Source: Argonema galeatum A003/A1
Lineage (GTDB): Bacteria; Cyanobacteriota; Cyanobacteriia; Cyanobacteriales; Aerosakkonemataceae
NCBI RefSeq assembly: GCF_023333595.1
Contig: NZ_JAIQZM010000004.1
Span: forward strand, 96,417-160,416
Direction of reading: 5' to 3'
Length of the DNA stretch: 64,000 bases
The notes under the pieces: model-generated
What the model was told of the DNA's origin: nothing
Database searches by the model: none
Seen by the model: the letters and a program-made list of their open reading frames with translations, nothing else
Part shown: piece by piece, positions 28,731 through 36,241 of the stretch
How positions within the stretch are numbered: the first letter of the stretch is position 1
How the letters are laid out: each line of letters starts with the position of its first letter
Translations under genes and position numbers: made by a program

Positions 28731-30941
28731 ATGACTTCACCTATTGTTAAGCGTTATCTGATCGCCTTCGACCAGCACAAATGGAAGGGAATAGTTGCCT
28801 GTATTATGATTGTGGGGGCAGCCAGTTTCGTGGCGTTACAGCCACCACCACCCACCGAATACGAGGGTGAAGGCATCATTACTTTAACTCAACCGCCAGT
28901 AATTTTTTCCAAGACAGGAACTGACATTCAACAGCAGGGACAGGGCGTCAATGTCGATTTGCTCCTCAATGAGGATGTGGTGAAGGCGGCGGCGTCGCAA
29001 ATCAAGGCAAAACCCAGGGAAGTATTCAAGAAGATCGATGTTAAGCTACCCAAAGCGCCTGCTAAGGGACAACCGGCTCCACCACCTCTGCTGACAATTG
29101 AATACTCAGATAAAACAAACGAAAACGTCACTAAAGTAATCAACACAGTGATGGTGGGCATGGTTGAGCGCAGCCGTTTTATTAACACGCAGCGCTTGCG
29201 ATCGATCATCACCGAAATCAATAAACGGTTGCCGCCAGCTGAGAAGGAACTTCGGGCAGCAGAGCAAGAAGTCGAAAAGTATACCAAGCAAGAAGGGCCA
29301 ATTTTGTTGGCAGCCGAGAATGGTAGTTTGATTCAAGGTATTACTGGGGGTCAAGCTCAGCAGCGGCAGATTCAATTCCAATTGCAGGGGATTGACGCGC
29401 AAATTCGCAGCTTGCAGCAACGGTTAGGATTGACACCTGACCAGGCTTATGCTTCTTCGGCTCTTAGTGCCGACCCCATTATTGCCAATCTGCGGGCTCA
29501 GATTTATCAGACGGAAACTCAGCTAGAGATTCTCAAGAAAGATCTCCGGCCTGAACACCCAAATATAATTGCGTTACGCAAGCAGCAACAATCTTACGAA
29601 AACCTGCTCAGAGGTAGAGCGGCTGAGGTGATTGGCGGGAACGGTATAGCGGCACCCATCCAAAGCGGCGCTCAAATTCGCCAAGACAGCAGCCTAGACC
29701 CAGCCCGACAAGCGCTGGCACAACAGCTGATCGCCTTAAAGACCCAGCAAGATGCGCTTGTGCAACAGTTGAGTACGATCGTCCAGCAAGAAAAGACTCT
29801 CAGGCGGGAATACGCTACTATCCCCAATAAACAACTCGAATTAGCACGCTTGCAAGAGCGTTTCGGACTAAAACAAAATCTCTACAGCAGGATGCAGGCG
29901 GCTTTGGTGGATGCACAGGCAGCAGAGGCAGAGACGGTTAGCAGCTTGAGCATTGTCAAACAGGCAGAAGCTCATGAGATAGTCCTGGCTGGTTCCAATC
30001 CTATCTTGACGATCGCAATCGGAGCCTTGGCTGGAGTAGCTGTAGGCGGCGGGTTAATTTTCTTGCTGGGAATGCTGGGCGGTATACTCCAAACAATGGA
30101 GGATATCCGAGGCTTGCTGCTGCAACAAGAGGTGCAGCTTTTGGGCATCGTGCCTTACATTATGACGATCGACCCCGTGAGCGACGGTATCCCAGTTCTG
30201 GTAGCACCAGATTCTCCCTATCTGGAAGTGTACGAACGTATCCGCACTAATCTGCGCCGTACCAGCGATAAACCTGTGAAGGTGATTTTGTTGACCAGCA
30301 CGATTAATGAAGAAGGTAAGAGCCTAACGGCTTATAACCTGGCAATAGCCTCTGCCCGCGCTGGTAAGCGGACGCTGCTGATCGAAGCGGATTTGCGATC
30401 GCCATCCCTTGCTAAAGCTCTTAAAGTCGCACCCGATCCCGATGCCTATGTGGAACCTTTGCGCTACTACAGTACGTGGAATGAATGTATCCGTCTTGTA
30501 CCGGAAGTGGAAAATTTATACTTAGTACCGAGTCCGGGCCCCTTGCGGCAACCGTCAGCTATTCTAGAATCCAGCGAGTTTCAACGCTTACTTGAAGATG
30601 TGCGCGGTCGTTTTGACATGGTTATCGTTGATACACCAGCCCTCAGCCTCTGCAATGACGCTCTGTTACTGGAGCCGCTAACCGATGGCATTGTACTCGT
30701 GACCCGACCAGGTTACATAGCTGAGAGTATGTTGACGGAGGCTATAGATCAACTCAACGAATCAGAAGAACTGCGGCTGTTGGGTGCCATCATCAATGGG
30801 GCGGACATCCCACTTCCGATGCCTACCTCTAGCGCCGAACCGCAGGAGTCGGTAGTAGCCGAACCAGAAAACTTGTCGGAAAAACAAGCCCAAGAGTCAA
30901 CAAAAGTCAAAAGTCAAAAGTCAAAAGTCAAAAGAAAATAG
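28731..30941 (+). CDS. Wzc-like polysaccharide co-polymerase with BY-kinase-like domain
   Basis: This inner-membrane protein controls chain length and export of exopolysaccharide. A transmembrane segment near 20-37, a long periplasmic Wzz/GNVR coiled-coil region (about 45-420) and a second segment (425-450) lead to a cytoplasmic ATPase domain. Walker A reads TSTINEEGKSLTAYN, Walker A' LLIEADLRSP (Glu where Asp is usual) and Walker B MVIVDTPAL. The C-terminal tyrosine cluster of bacterial tyrosine kinases is absent; the tail is KVKSQKSKVKRK, read from an AAAGTCA repeat. Autophosphorylation may therefore be lost or changed. Confidence 0.9.
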   Translation: MTSPIVKRYLIAFDQHKWKGIVACIMIVGAASFVALQPPPPTEYEGEGIITLTQPPVIFSKTGTDIQQQGQGVNVDLLLNEDVVKAAASQIKAKPREVFKKIDVKLPKAPAKGQPAPPPLLTIEYSDKTNENVTKVINTVMVGMVERSRFINTQRLRSIITEINKRLPPAEKELRAAEQEVEKYTKQEGPILLAAENGSLIQGITGGQAQQRQIQFQLQGIDAQIRSLQQRLGLTPDQAYASSALSADPIIANLRAQIYQTETQLEILKKDLRPEHPNIIALRKQQQSYENLLRGRAAEVIGGNGIAAPIQSGAQIRQDSSLDPARQALAQQLIALKTQQDALVQQLSTIVQQEKTLRREYATIPNKQLELARLQERFGLKQNLYSRMQAALVDAQAAEAETVSSLSIVKQAEAHEIVLAGSNPILTIAIGALAGVAVGGGLIFLLGMLGGILQTMEDIRGLLLQQEVQLLGIVPYIMTIDPVSDGIPVLVAPDSPYLEVYERIRTNLRRTSDKPVKVILLTSTINEEGKSLTAYNLAIASARAGKRTLLIEADLRSPSLAKALKVAPDPDAYVEPLRYYSTWNECIRLVPEVENLYLVPSPGPLRQPSAILESSEFQRLLEDVRGRFDMVIVDTPALSLCNDALLLEPLTDGIVLVTRPGYIAESMLTEAIDQLNESEELRLLGAIINGADIPLPMPTSSAEPQESVVAEPENLSEKQAQESTKVKSQKSKVKRK

Positions 30942-30974
30942 GGGCTAGGGAAATTTTAGATTTTAAATTTTAGA

Positions 30975-31010
30975 TTTTAGATTTAAAAATATGAAATTTA
31001 AAATCTAAAA
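30975..31010. terminator. AT-rich inverted repeat between convergent genes
   Basis: TTTTAGATTT and AAATCTAAAA form a 10-bp stem and include the stop codon of the rhomboid gene. Both neighbours end here, so a bidirectional terminator is plausible. The bases are also a GATTTTA heptamer repeat, which weakens the call. Confidence 0.4.
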
Positions 31011-31706
31011 CGGCTCGGACGAAGAGCGATCGTCAAACAACCCCAACAGGGGGCCTAAAATTGCTCCGAAGACAAAGCCACCTGCGTGAGCCCAGTAGGC
31101 AATTCCACCGGATTCCATGCCGATGTTGGCGGGAGCATTGAGACTGGCAACGCCGTAGAAGGCTTGCTGTATAAACCATAAACCCAGAAAGAAGTACGCA
31201 GGAACAGTCGTCACGAAATATCCAAAAAGTGTGAGAATTTGTGCCTTTGGGAACCTGAGAATGTAAGCTCCCAGCACGCCTGCGATCGCACCGGAAGCAC
31301 CTAGCGAAGGGACTGGAGAAGCAGCTGAAAAAAACCACTGGGCTAATCCCGCCAAAGCACCGCAAGCCAGATAGAAAATCAAATATTTGACGTGACCCAA
31401 CTTATCTTCAATGTTATTGCCAAAAATCCACAGGAACAGCATATTGCCCGCCAAGTGCAAAAAACCACCGTGCAGAAATTGTGACGTAAACAGCGTCATC
31501 CACTCTGGCACCTGCTGATTTACGGATATGCCCGAAAAGCTGGCTGATAGTTCTCGCGGCACTATAGCCGCAAGATGGAAAAATCCTTCCAATTGCGCTG
31601 GTGGCAAAGTCAGTTCATATAAAAAAACGAGAATATTAACCGCAATCAGCCCGTAAGTGACATACGGAGTGATTACTGTGGGATTGTTATCGCGAAGGGG
31701 AACCAC
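31005..31706 (-). CDS. Rhomboid family intramembrane serine protease
   Basis: The 233 residues form about six transmembrane helices. The catalytic serine lies in LGASGAIAGVLGAY and the catalytic histidine in YWAHAGGFVFGA; GGFLHLAGNMLFLWIFG carries the conserved His and Asn of helix 2. The protein cleaves membrane proteins within or near the bilayer; its substrates here are unknown. The start (MVPLRDNNPTVITPYVTY) is the usual one for this bacterial subgroup. It stands alone, converging on the polysaccharide locus. Confidence 0.95.
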   Translation of the reverse strand: MVPLRDNNPTVITPYVTYGLIAVNILVFLYELTLPPAQLEGFFHLAAIVPRELSASFSGISVNQQVPEWMTLFTSQFLHGGFLHLAGNMLFLWIFGNNIEDKLGHVKYLIFYLACGALAGLAQWFFSAASPVPSLGASGAIAGVLGAYILRFPKAQILTLFGYFVTTVPAYFFLGLWFIQQAFYGVASLNAPANIGMESGGIAYWAHAGGFVFGAILGPLLGLFDDRSSSEPF

Positions 31707-31788
31707 AGGCGTTTTTCCAAGAGCATCATCAAGCTGAAGGATAGCCTATGACTTTAGGGGATGTCGTCTAACTTGCGGATAAAATCTG

Positions 31789-31903
31789 AGGACTTACCCA
31801 TTTCAACAGCTAGCAGAGGATCGGAGCGGCTCCTTGTCAAGGAGTGAGAAAGTAAATTCTTATGCCCCATATCCCATGCTTTGCTGCCTTATGCGTAAGT
31901 CCT
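31789..31903. mobile_element. MITE-like element with AGGACTTAC ends
   Basis: AGGACTTAC and GTAAGTCCT bound a 115-bp stretch without coding potential. The ends match the element at 12732-12852 but the interior is different. It lies between petJ and the rhomboid gene. Confidence 0.6.
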
Positions 31904-31921
31904 GTAGTGTTTAGCCAGCAG

Positions 31922-32254
31922 TTACCACTTTTCGGCTTGAGATAGCACGTAGCTCGCTACATCATCTATCTGCTGAGCTTTCAAACGACCAGCAAAGGCG
32001 GGCATGGCACCTTTACCTTTCGTCACCTGGGTTGTAATTGCCTCTAGAGAATACATACCGTACTTCTCCAGGGCATCTTTCTTCAGGGTTTTAGGGGCCA
32101 TAATGAGGTTTCTACCACCCGCGTGACAGACAGTGCAGTTGGCACTAAAGATTTTGGCACCATTGGCTACATCTCCTTCTGCCAGGGCAGGACGACCCAA
32201 GGCAAATGTGAAGACTGCGATCGTCAGCAGTACAACCGATACTAATTTTCTCAA
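31922..32254 (-). CDS. petJ: Cytochrome c6 precursor (PetJ)
   Basis: This soluble thylakoid-lumen haem protein carries electrons from cytochrome b6f to photosystem I or the terminal oxidase, and usually replaces plastocyanin when copper is low. The haem site is [23 protein letters not shown] supplies the Met ligand. I chose the TTG at 32254 as start: it gives the signal peptide [20 protein letters not shown] with RPALA before the cleavage site and has GAGGAG five bases upstream. A longer frame from 32428 adds 58 residues of repeat-derived sequence. The mature length, about 85 residues, is normal. Confidence 0.93.
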   Translation of the reverse strand: MRKLVSVVLLTIAVFTFALGRPALAEGDVANGAKIFSANCTVCHAGGRNLIMAPKTLKKDALEKYGMYSLEAITTQVTKGKGAMPAFAGRLKAQQIDDVASYVLSQAEKW

Positions 32255-32275
32255 GGGGGTTCTCCTCAACTCAAT
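32241..32275 (-). promoter_or_regulatory. petJ: Ribosome binding site and TTG start of petJ
   Basis: On the minus strand TTGAGGAGAACCCCCTTGAG shows a strong GAGGAG Shine-Dalgarno sequence five bases before TTG. It decides the start codon for petJ against the longer open frame. The rest of the gap to psbV (32275-32698) has an inverted repeat GTAGGGGT/GCCCCTAC near 32370 and nothing else that I recognise. Confidence 0.7.
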
Positions 32276-32698
32276 GTGTACTCTCAACAGCAAATCTGTG
32301 CGAACCGAACCGATCGCAGTCGCAGCTTTTTTTATTCCTCCGGCGGGAGGGTAGCTGCCGTTCTCGGTTGTAGGGGTGAGCTTAAACCCAGCCCCTACGG
32401 TAACTTCTGCTCTCAATATTTTCAGCACATTTTTGTACTGAAGTTACCCAAAAAATTATTTTACCGCTCAGGCTCTTACCGTTATGAAATTGCCAGGAAA
32501 ATTAGGGAGAGAGACACTTGCGGGTTTGGTAAGGTCGCTCCCCCCACATAACAGATCTTGGGGTGCTACGGTCGGAGCTTACCAGCATCACACCCAGGTA
32601 AGTAGCCAAAATCGTCAACAGATGGGGAACTCAAAGTAATTGACGCCGGATTGGATGCCTAACTTTCTGATGTTGCTTAGGCTTGTTAAAAGACGGCT

Positions 32699-33190
32699 TT
32701 AATAATAGATTTTGCCGCCTCCCCACCTAGCACCCACGACTTTTGGCTGGAGCAGAATATGACCGGCGATCGCTGTGAGGTTTTCGTCGGTAAGATTTCT
32801 CATTTCCGGGAAAATATCGGCGCTCTTCTTGCTGGGATGTAGCTCAGCGATCGAGGTTTCGCCATCATAGGTGGTGGGATCTTTCATGTAATCCACCAAT
32901 GCTTCGATGTTATTGCGGGGCGGCGTCGCTAGAGAGAGGGTTTCCGGCTCGAGTCCCAGGTTGGGGTCGGTCTTTGTGATCCCGCCATTGTGACATTGAG
33001 AACAGGCACTATTAAACAGGCGTTTGCCTTCTTGAACTTGTTTTAGGCTCAGGACAACGCTGTCACCGGCTCCATTTTTTTGCACCGTGCGGGTTGCGGC
33101 GTCGAGTTCGACGGCAAATGCGTTTCCGACAACCATCTGAAAGGTGAATAATACGGTAGCCACAGCAAGCAAGACGTATTTTTTAAGCAT
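32699..33190 (-). CDS. psbV: Photosystem II cytochrome c550 precursor (PsbV)
   Basis: This extrinsic lumenal subunit stabilises the Mn4CaO5 cluster of photosystem II and its chloride and calcium needs. The 163 residues start with a signal peptide (YVLLAVATVLFTFQMVVGNA, cleaved after FA). The mature part has the haem motif CSQCHNGG, RNNIEALVDYMKDPTTYDG and the typical end GKIYY, which argues for PsbV rather than the PsbV2 paralogue. petJ follows on the same strand, an arrangement also known in other cyanobacteria. Confidence 0.97.
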   Translation of the reverse strand: MLKKYVLLAVATVLFTFQMVVGNAFAVELDAATRTVQKNGAGDSVVLSLKQVQEGKRLFNSACSQCHNGGITKTDPNLGLEPETLSLATPPRNNIEALVDYMKDPTTYDGETSIAELHPSKKSADIFPEMRNLTDENLTAIAGHILLQPKVVGARWGGGKIYY

Positions 33191-33352
33191 GGTACTCCCA
33201 AAACAATCAGGCTCGGTGATTGGATATAGCAGGTGGGCTCAATCTGCCCTATTCGATCGGCAGACCTATCACTAGGGTTCGCGGGATGGCTCTAGCCCAA
33301 ATGATCGGCAATGGTCGGGATAATCTACTTCAGAAGCTGAGCAACTGTTCGA

Positions 33353-33562
33353 TTACAGGGAGGAATCTTCCTGTCGATCGCTGCCTGAGCAATTTCTTTT
33401 AGCCATAATTTCGGAAATGATTGCTTTCACGTCCTCCAAGGCCAAACGAGTCTGAGGGTTTTTATAGTTTATTCCCAACCGATCGCAAAGCTGTAACACT
33501 TCTGCCACTGAAGTGTTGTAGTCAGCCGCTATTTCTGCGATCGACAGATCTGCAAAACCCAT
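33353..33562 (-). CDS. Small conserved protein with IF2-N-like helical domain
   Basis: The 69 residues begin MGFADLSIAEIAADYNTSVA and continue EVLQLCDRLGINYKNPQTRL. The pattern resembles the small helical domain at the N-terminus of translation initiation factor IF-2, and cyanobacterial genomes carry similar short proteins, but no function is known to me. It lies 162 bases upstream of psbV on the same strand and may share its transcript. The polar end (RNCSGSDRQEDSSL) is probably disordered. Confidence 0.65.
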   Translation of the reverse strand: MGFADLSIAEIAADYNTSVAEVLQLCDRLGINYKNPQTRLALEDVKAIISEIMAKRNCSGSDRQEDSSL

Positions 33563-33711
33563 ACTGGTTCTTTACGAAAGATTGAGCCACTCTCATAATC
33601 ATGCCACTGAGCGGTACCTTTCCCAAGATAGTTATTGAGTAGTGCTGAGTGCTGAGTGCTGAGTGGAACAATCTTCTTCCCTCTGCCCCTCTGCTCCTCT
33701 TCCCCTCTTCC

Positions 33712-33745
33712 CCTAGTCCCTAGCCCCTAGCCCCTAGCCCCTCTC
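33712..33745. repeat. CCCTAGC heptamer array at the accD end
   Basis: Four or five tandem copies of CCCTAG(C/T) overlap the accD stop codon. This is a short tandemly repeated repetitive (STRR) sequence of the kind known from filamentous cyanobacteria. The same unit recurs at 8533, 60003, 60960 and 63785. Confidence 0.85.
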
Positions 33746-34598
33746 TTGAGTGCAGGCGAATCAGCTGAGCCAGGGTTGATTTGAGTCTGGTTCTGGGCAC
33801 AATCGCGTCCACAAAGCCGTGCTGTAGGAGATACTCAGCGGTTTGAAAATCGTCAGGCAGCTTTTCTCGCACGGTTTGCTCGATCACCCGCCGTCCGGCA
33901 AACCCAATCGTGGCTTTTGGTTCTGCCACAATGATGTCTCCTAACATGGCAAAACTCGCAGTCACACCCCCAGTTGTGGGGTGAGTCAAAACTGGAATGT
34001 ATAGCAGTTTGGCTTCTCTGTGGCGTTGCAGAGCAGCGGAAATTTTAGCCATCTGCATCAGGCTGAGCATTCCCTCTTGCATTCTGGCTCCGCCGGAGGC
34101 ACAAACAACGATCGCTGGTAAGCCTTGCTGGGTAGCTTGTTCTACTAGACGGGTGAGTTTTTCTCCTACGACGGAGCCCATACTACCGCCCATGAATCGG
34201 AAGTCCATGACGCCCAGTGCGGCTGGGTTACCTTCCATTTTCCCCAAACCGGTTTGCACGGCATCGGAAAGGCCGATTTTTTCTTGGGTTTCTTTGAGAC
34301 GATCGCGGTACGTTTTGCGATCGCGAAACTGTAACGGATCGCCAGGGCGCAGTCCCTCGTCAATCGGCTCCCAGGTATTTGCATCTATCAGCTGGCGGAT
34401 GCGCTCGTTGCTGTAGATCCGCATATGATGGTCGCACTCCCGGCAAACCATCTGATTAACTTGCAGATCTTTGGTGTAAGCCATCACGCTGCAAGCTTCG
34501 CATTTCGTCCACAGCCCATCCGCAATCTCGCGCTCTTGTCGTTCTGGACTGATAGGACTGGATTTTTTTCTATTGGCAAACCAATCAAACAAAGACAT
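33720..34598 (-). CDS. accD: Acetyl-CoA carboxylase carboxyltransferase beta subunit (AccD)
   Basis: With AccA it transfers the carboxyl group from carboxybiotin to acetyl-CoA, making malonyl-CoA for fatty acid synthesis. The zinc ribbon is visible at the N-terminus ([10 protein letters not shown] and [10 protein letters not shown]), followed by the crotonase-fold core with GMGKMEG-type and [13 protein letters not shown] motifs and [18 protein letters not shown]. The 292 residues are close to normal. The final residues GLGARG and the stop come from a CCCTAGC heptamer array, so the native C-terminus has been replaced or extended. Confidence 0.96.
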   Translation of the reverse strand: MSLFDWFANRKKSSPISPERQEREIADGLWTKCEACSVMAYTKDLQVNQMVCRECDHHMRIYSNERIRQLIDANTWEPIDEGLRPGDPLQFRDRKTYRDRLKETQEKIGLSDAVQTGLGKMEGNPAALGVMDFRFMGGSMGSVVGEKLTRLVEQATQQGLPAIVVCASGGARMQEGMLSLMQMAKISAALQRHREAKLLYIPVLTHPTTGGVTASFAMLGDIIVAEPKATIGFAGRRVIEQTVREKLPDDFQTAEYLLQHGFVDAIVPRTRLKSTLAQLIRLHSREGLGARG

Positions 34599-34690
34599 GA
34601 AGACAGTAAATTCCTTTTAATTTTGTTAATTGTTAATTGCTAATTGCTAACTTGTTAATCGCTTTTTAAGTGCGTACTCGGTCAAATTAC

Positions 34691-34918
34691 TCAAGTATCT
34701 TCTTCTGGCGCTTGCTCCTCTTCCAGCGGGCTGAGTAGAAGCAGGGCTGTCCACCGATCTTGCGATCGCACCTGCAAAGCTGCAGGGCTACCCGTTCCCA
34801 TATATGAAGCAATCCCCAAGTCGATAATTCGGGTCGGGATTTGATGTGCAGCGAGGATTTGCTGCATTAGTTCCGCTTCCCAGCGGGTAGAAGTGGTTTT
34901 CAGCGAGATCCAAGACAC
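34691..34918 (-). CDS. DUF2007-like small protein
   Basis: The 75 residues have the ferredoxin-like pattern of DUF2007 (putative signal transducing proteins): WEAELMQQILAAHQIPTRII, then a variable loop and LQVRSQDRWTALLLL. No catalytic residues or membrane segments are visible. The acidic end (EEEQAPEEDT) is short and probably flexible. It lies 92 bases upstream of accD on the same strand. I base the assignment on overall pattern only. Confidence 0.6.
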   Translation of the reverse strand: MSWISLKTTSTRWEAELMQQILAAHQIPTRIIDLGIASYMGTGSPAALQVRSQDRWTALLLLSPLEEEQAPEEDT

Positions 34919-34946
34919 AGGTTGATTTTATCAGAAAGTTGGGTTT

Positions 34947-35218
34947 AAAACCCCGTGCTTCTAGCACGGCTTTATATTTGGTGGCAGATGCAATGCCGCT
35001 AAATATGTTAAGATAGGGGAATAGAACTAATTAGTACCGATGGGCAGTCGGGAATCCAAAACGCCTATGCAGACGGTTTGCCAGGGACTGAGATATCTCA
35101 GTCTAGGTCAAAGTCGAAAACCCGCAAGGCTCGCCTTGAGCGCAGTCGAAAGGGAACAACTAGGAAGACTAAGAAGTGATTCTTAGAAGCTCCGTACCTT
35201 TAGGTCGGAGTCATGTCA
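34947..35218 (+). mobile_element. Deleted IS200/IS605-family element
   Basis: The left end has the hairpin CCGTGCTTCTAGCACGG and the right end CTCCGTACCTTTAGGTCGGAG, both typical subterminal hairpins of IS200/IS605 transposons, which move as single strands. Between them only the end of the accessory protein gene tnpB survives. Neither TnpA nor the TnpB nuclease core remains, so it cannot move by itself. It fills the gap between the DUF2007-like gene and the prepilin peptidase gene. Confidence 0.85.
35012..35179 (+). pseudogene. C-terminal remnant of TnpB
   Basis: The frame ending at TGA 35177-35179 reads RGIELISTDGQSGIQNAYAD and then a basic tail, SKSKTRKARLERSRKGTTRK. This is the usual end of IS605-family TnpB, after the zinc ribbon and last RuvC residue. 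A stop codon lies just upstream, so only about 55 codons remain. Confidence 0.8.
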
Positions 35219-35244
35219 CCTCATCCCAAGTTGCAGTCGAAATG

Positions 35245-36084
35245 TCAGATGAGGGGGAAAAATAATTGTAGGTATGTGGCTAAAATATCCTGACCGAAAA
35301 AAACCGTCAACCCGGCTCCCAGTGCCAGAAAGGGGCCAAAAGGCATCGGTTGACGGCGATTTAGCAAGCCAAGCGCGATCGCGCCGCCACCCACAAAAGA
35401 CCCCAGCGCACAAGCCAAAAACCCAGCCAGCAGCAAATACTTCCAACCCAGCCAAGCACCCATCATCGCCGCCAATTTGGCATCTCCTCCACCCATAGCG
35501 GCTTGCCCAAAAACGATCGATCCGACCACAATAATCGCGTCAAACAACCATATACCCAGCACGGCACCGACGATACCCGACATCACTTGGTTAATCGAGC
35601 CTGCTAAGTTATTTGCTGTCAGGAAACCGATCGCACCTTTAAATACCAAACCCGCCAATAACCCAGACTGAGTTAAGGAATTGGGTAGAGTCATGGTATC
35701 GAGATCGATCAGCGACAAAGCCAAAAGCCAGCTCAAAAAAGCGCAGTAACCCAACGTTTGCCAATAGCCAAGCGTTTCTCCAATACTGCCAAACTTCAAG
35801 AAAACCAACAAAAACAAAATGCCCGTTGCGGCTTCCACTAAAGGATAGCGTACCGCGATCGCATTTCTACAGTAGCGACAGCGCCCCCGCAACCACAGCC
35901 AGCCAAACACGGGTACGTTGTCATAAGCTTTTAATCTATTGAGACACTGAGGACAGCGAGAGGGAGGAAACAGCAGAGATAACCCAGCTGGCAACCTGTA
36001 AACCACAACATTGAGAAAACTACCAACAGACGCCCCCAGTACGAAGACAAACAAAACCACGGGCAACATTATTAAGATATCCAT
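35245..36084 (-). CDS. pilD: Prepilin peptidase (type A24, PilD)
   Basis: This aspartic membrane protease cleaves the leader of type IV pilins and pseudopilins and methylates the new N-terminus. The 279 residues start with a hydrophobic segment and GSFLNVVVYRLP; the cytoplasmic loop has two zinc pairs (CPQC and CRYC). The catalytic aspartates lie in LSLIDLDTMTLPN and MGGGDAKLAAMMG. About eight transmembrane helices are present. It is needed for pilus-based motility and DNA uptake. It is not near other pilus genes, as is common for pilD in cyanobacteria. Confidence 0.95.
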   Translation of the reverse strand: MDILIMLPVVLFVFVLGASVGSFLNVVVYRLPAGLSLLFPPSRCPQCLNRLKAYDNVPVFGWLWLRGRCRYCRNAIAVRYPLVEAATGILFLLVFLKFGSIGETLGYWQTLGYCAFLSWLLALSLIDLDTMTLPNSLTQSGLLAGLVFKGAIGFLTANNLAGSINQVMSGIVGAVLGIWLFDAIIVVGSIVFGQAAMGGGDAKLAAMMGAWLGWKYLLLAGFLACALGSFVGGGAIALGLLNRRQPMPFGPFLALGAGLTVFFGQDILATYLQLFFPLI

Positions 36085-36099
36085 GTTTTATAGCTCTTG

Positions 36100-36241
36100 T
36101 ATCAAATCCGTCTGCGTCGGAATTGTTCGTTTTTCCCCTCTGCCCCTCTCTCCTTCTCCCCTCCCCGTGGGACGGGGAGGGGTTGGGGGTGGGGTTGCCC
36201 CTCTGCGGCCATAATGATTCAGACACAACCGGAAACGATAT
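36100..36241. repeat. 142-bp dispersed repeat, intergenic copy
   Basis: By eye the sequence matches 48012-48153 base for base in the same orientation. The ends TATCAAATCCG and CGGAAACGATAT are imperfect inverted repeats; the middle is a GC-rich mirror block (CTCCCCGTGGGACGGGGAGG). It occupies the space between pilD and the preceding GGDEF-EAL gene and ends on the first base of that gene's stop codon. Confidence 0.92.

Noticed and set aside
32255..32428. N-terminal extension of petJ to 168 residues
   Set aside because: The extra residues precede a good signal peptide, and a strong Shine-Dalgarno sequence marks the internal TTG.
32276..32551. Open frame between petJ and psbV
   Set aside because: No recognisable protein pattern and no ribosome site; it overlaps the petJ upstream region and a small inverted repeat.
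33220..33402. 60-residue open frame upstream of psbV
   Set aside because: It overlaps the end of the small gene at 33353 in antisense and has no protein-like pattern.
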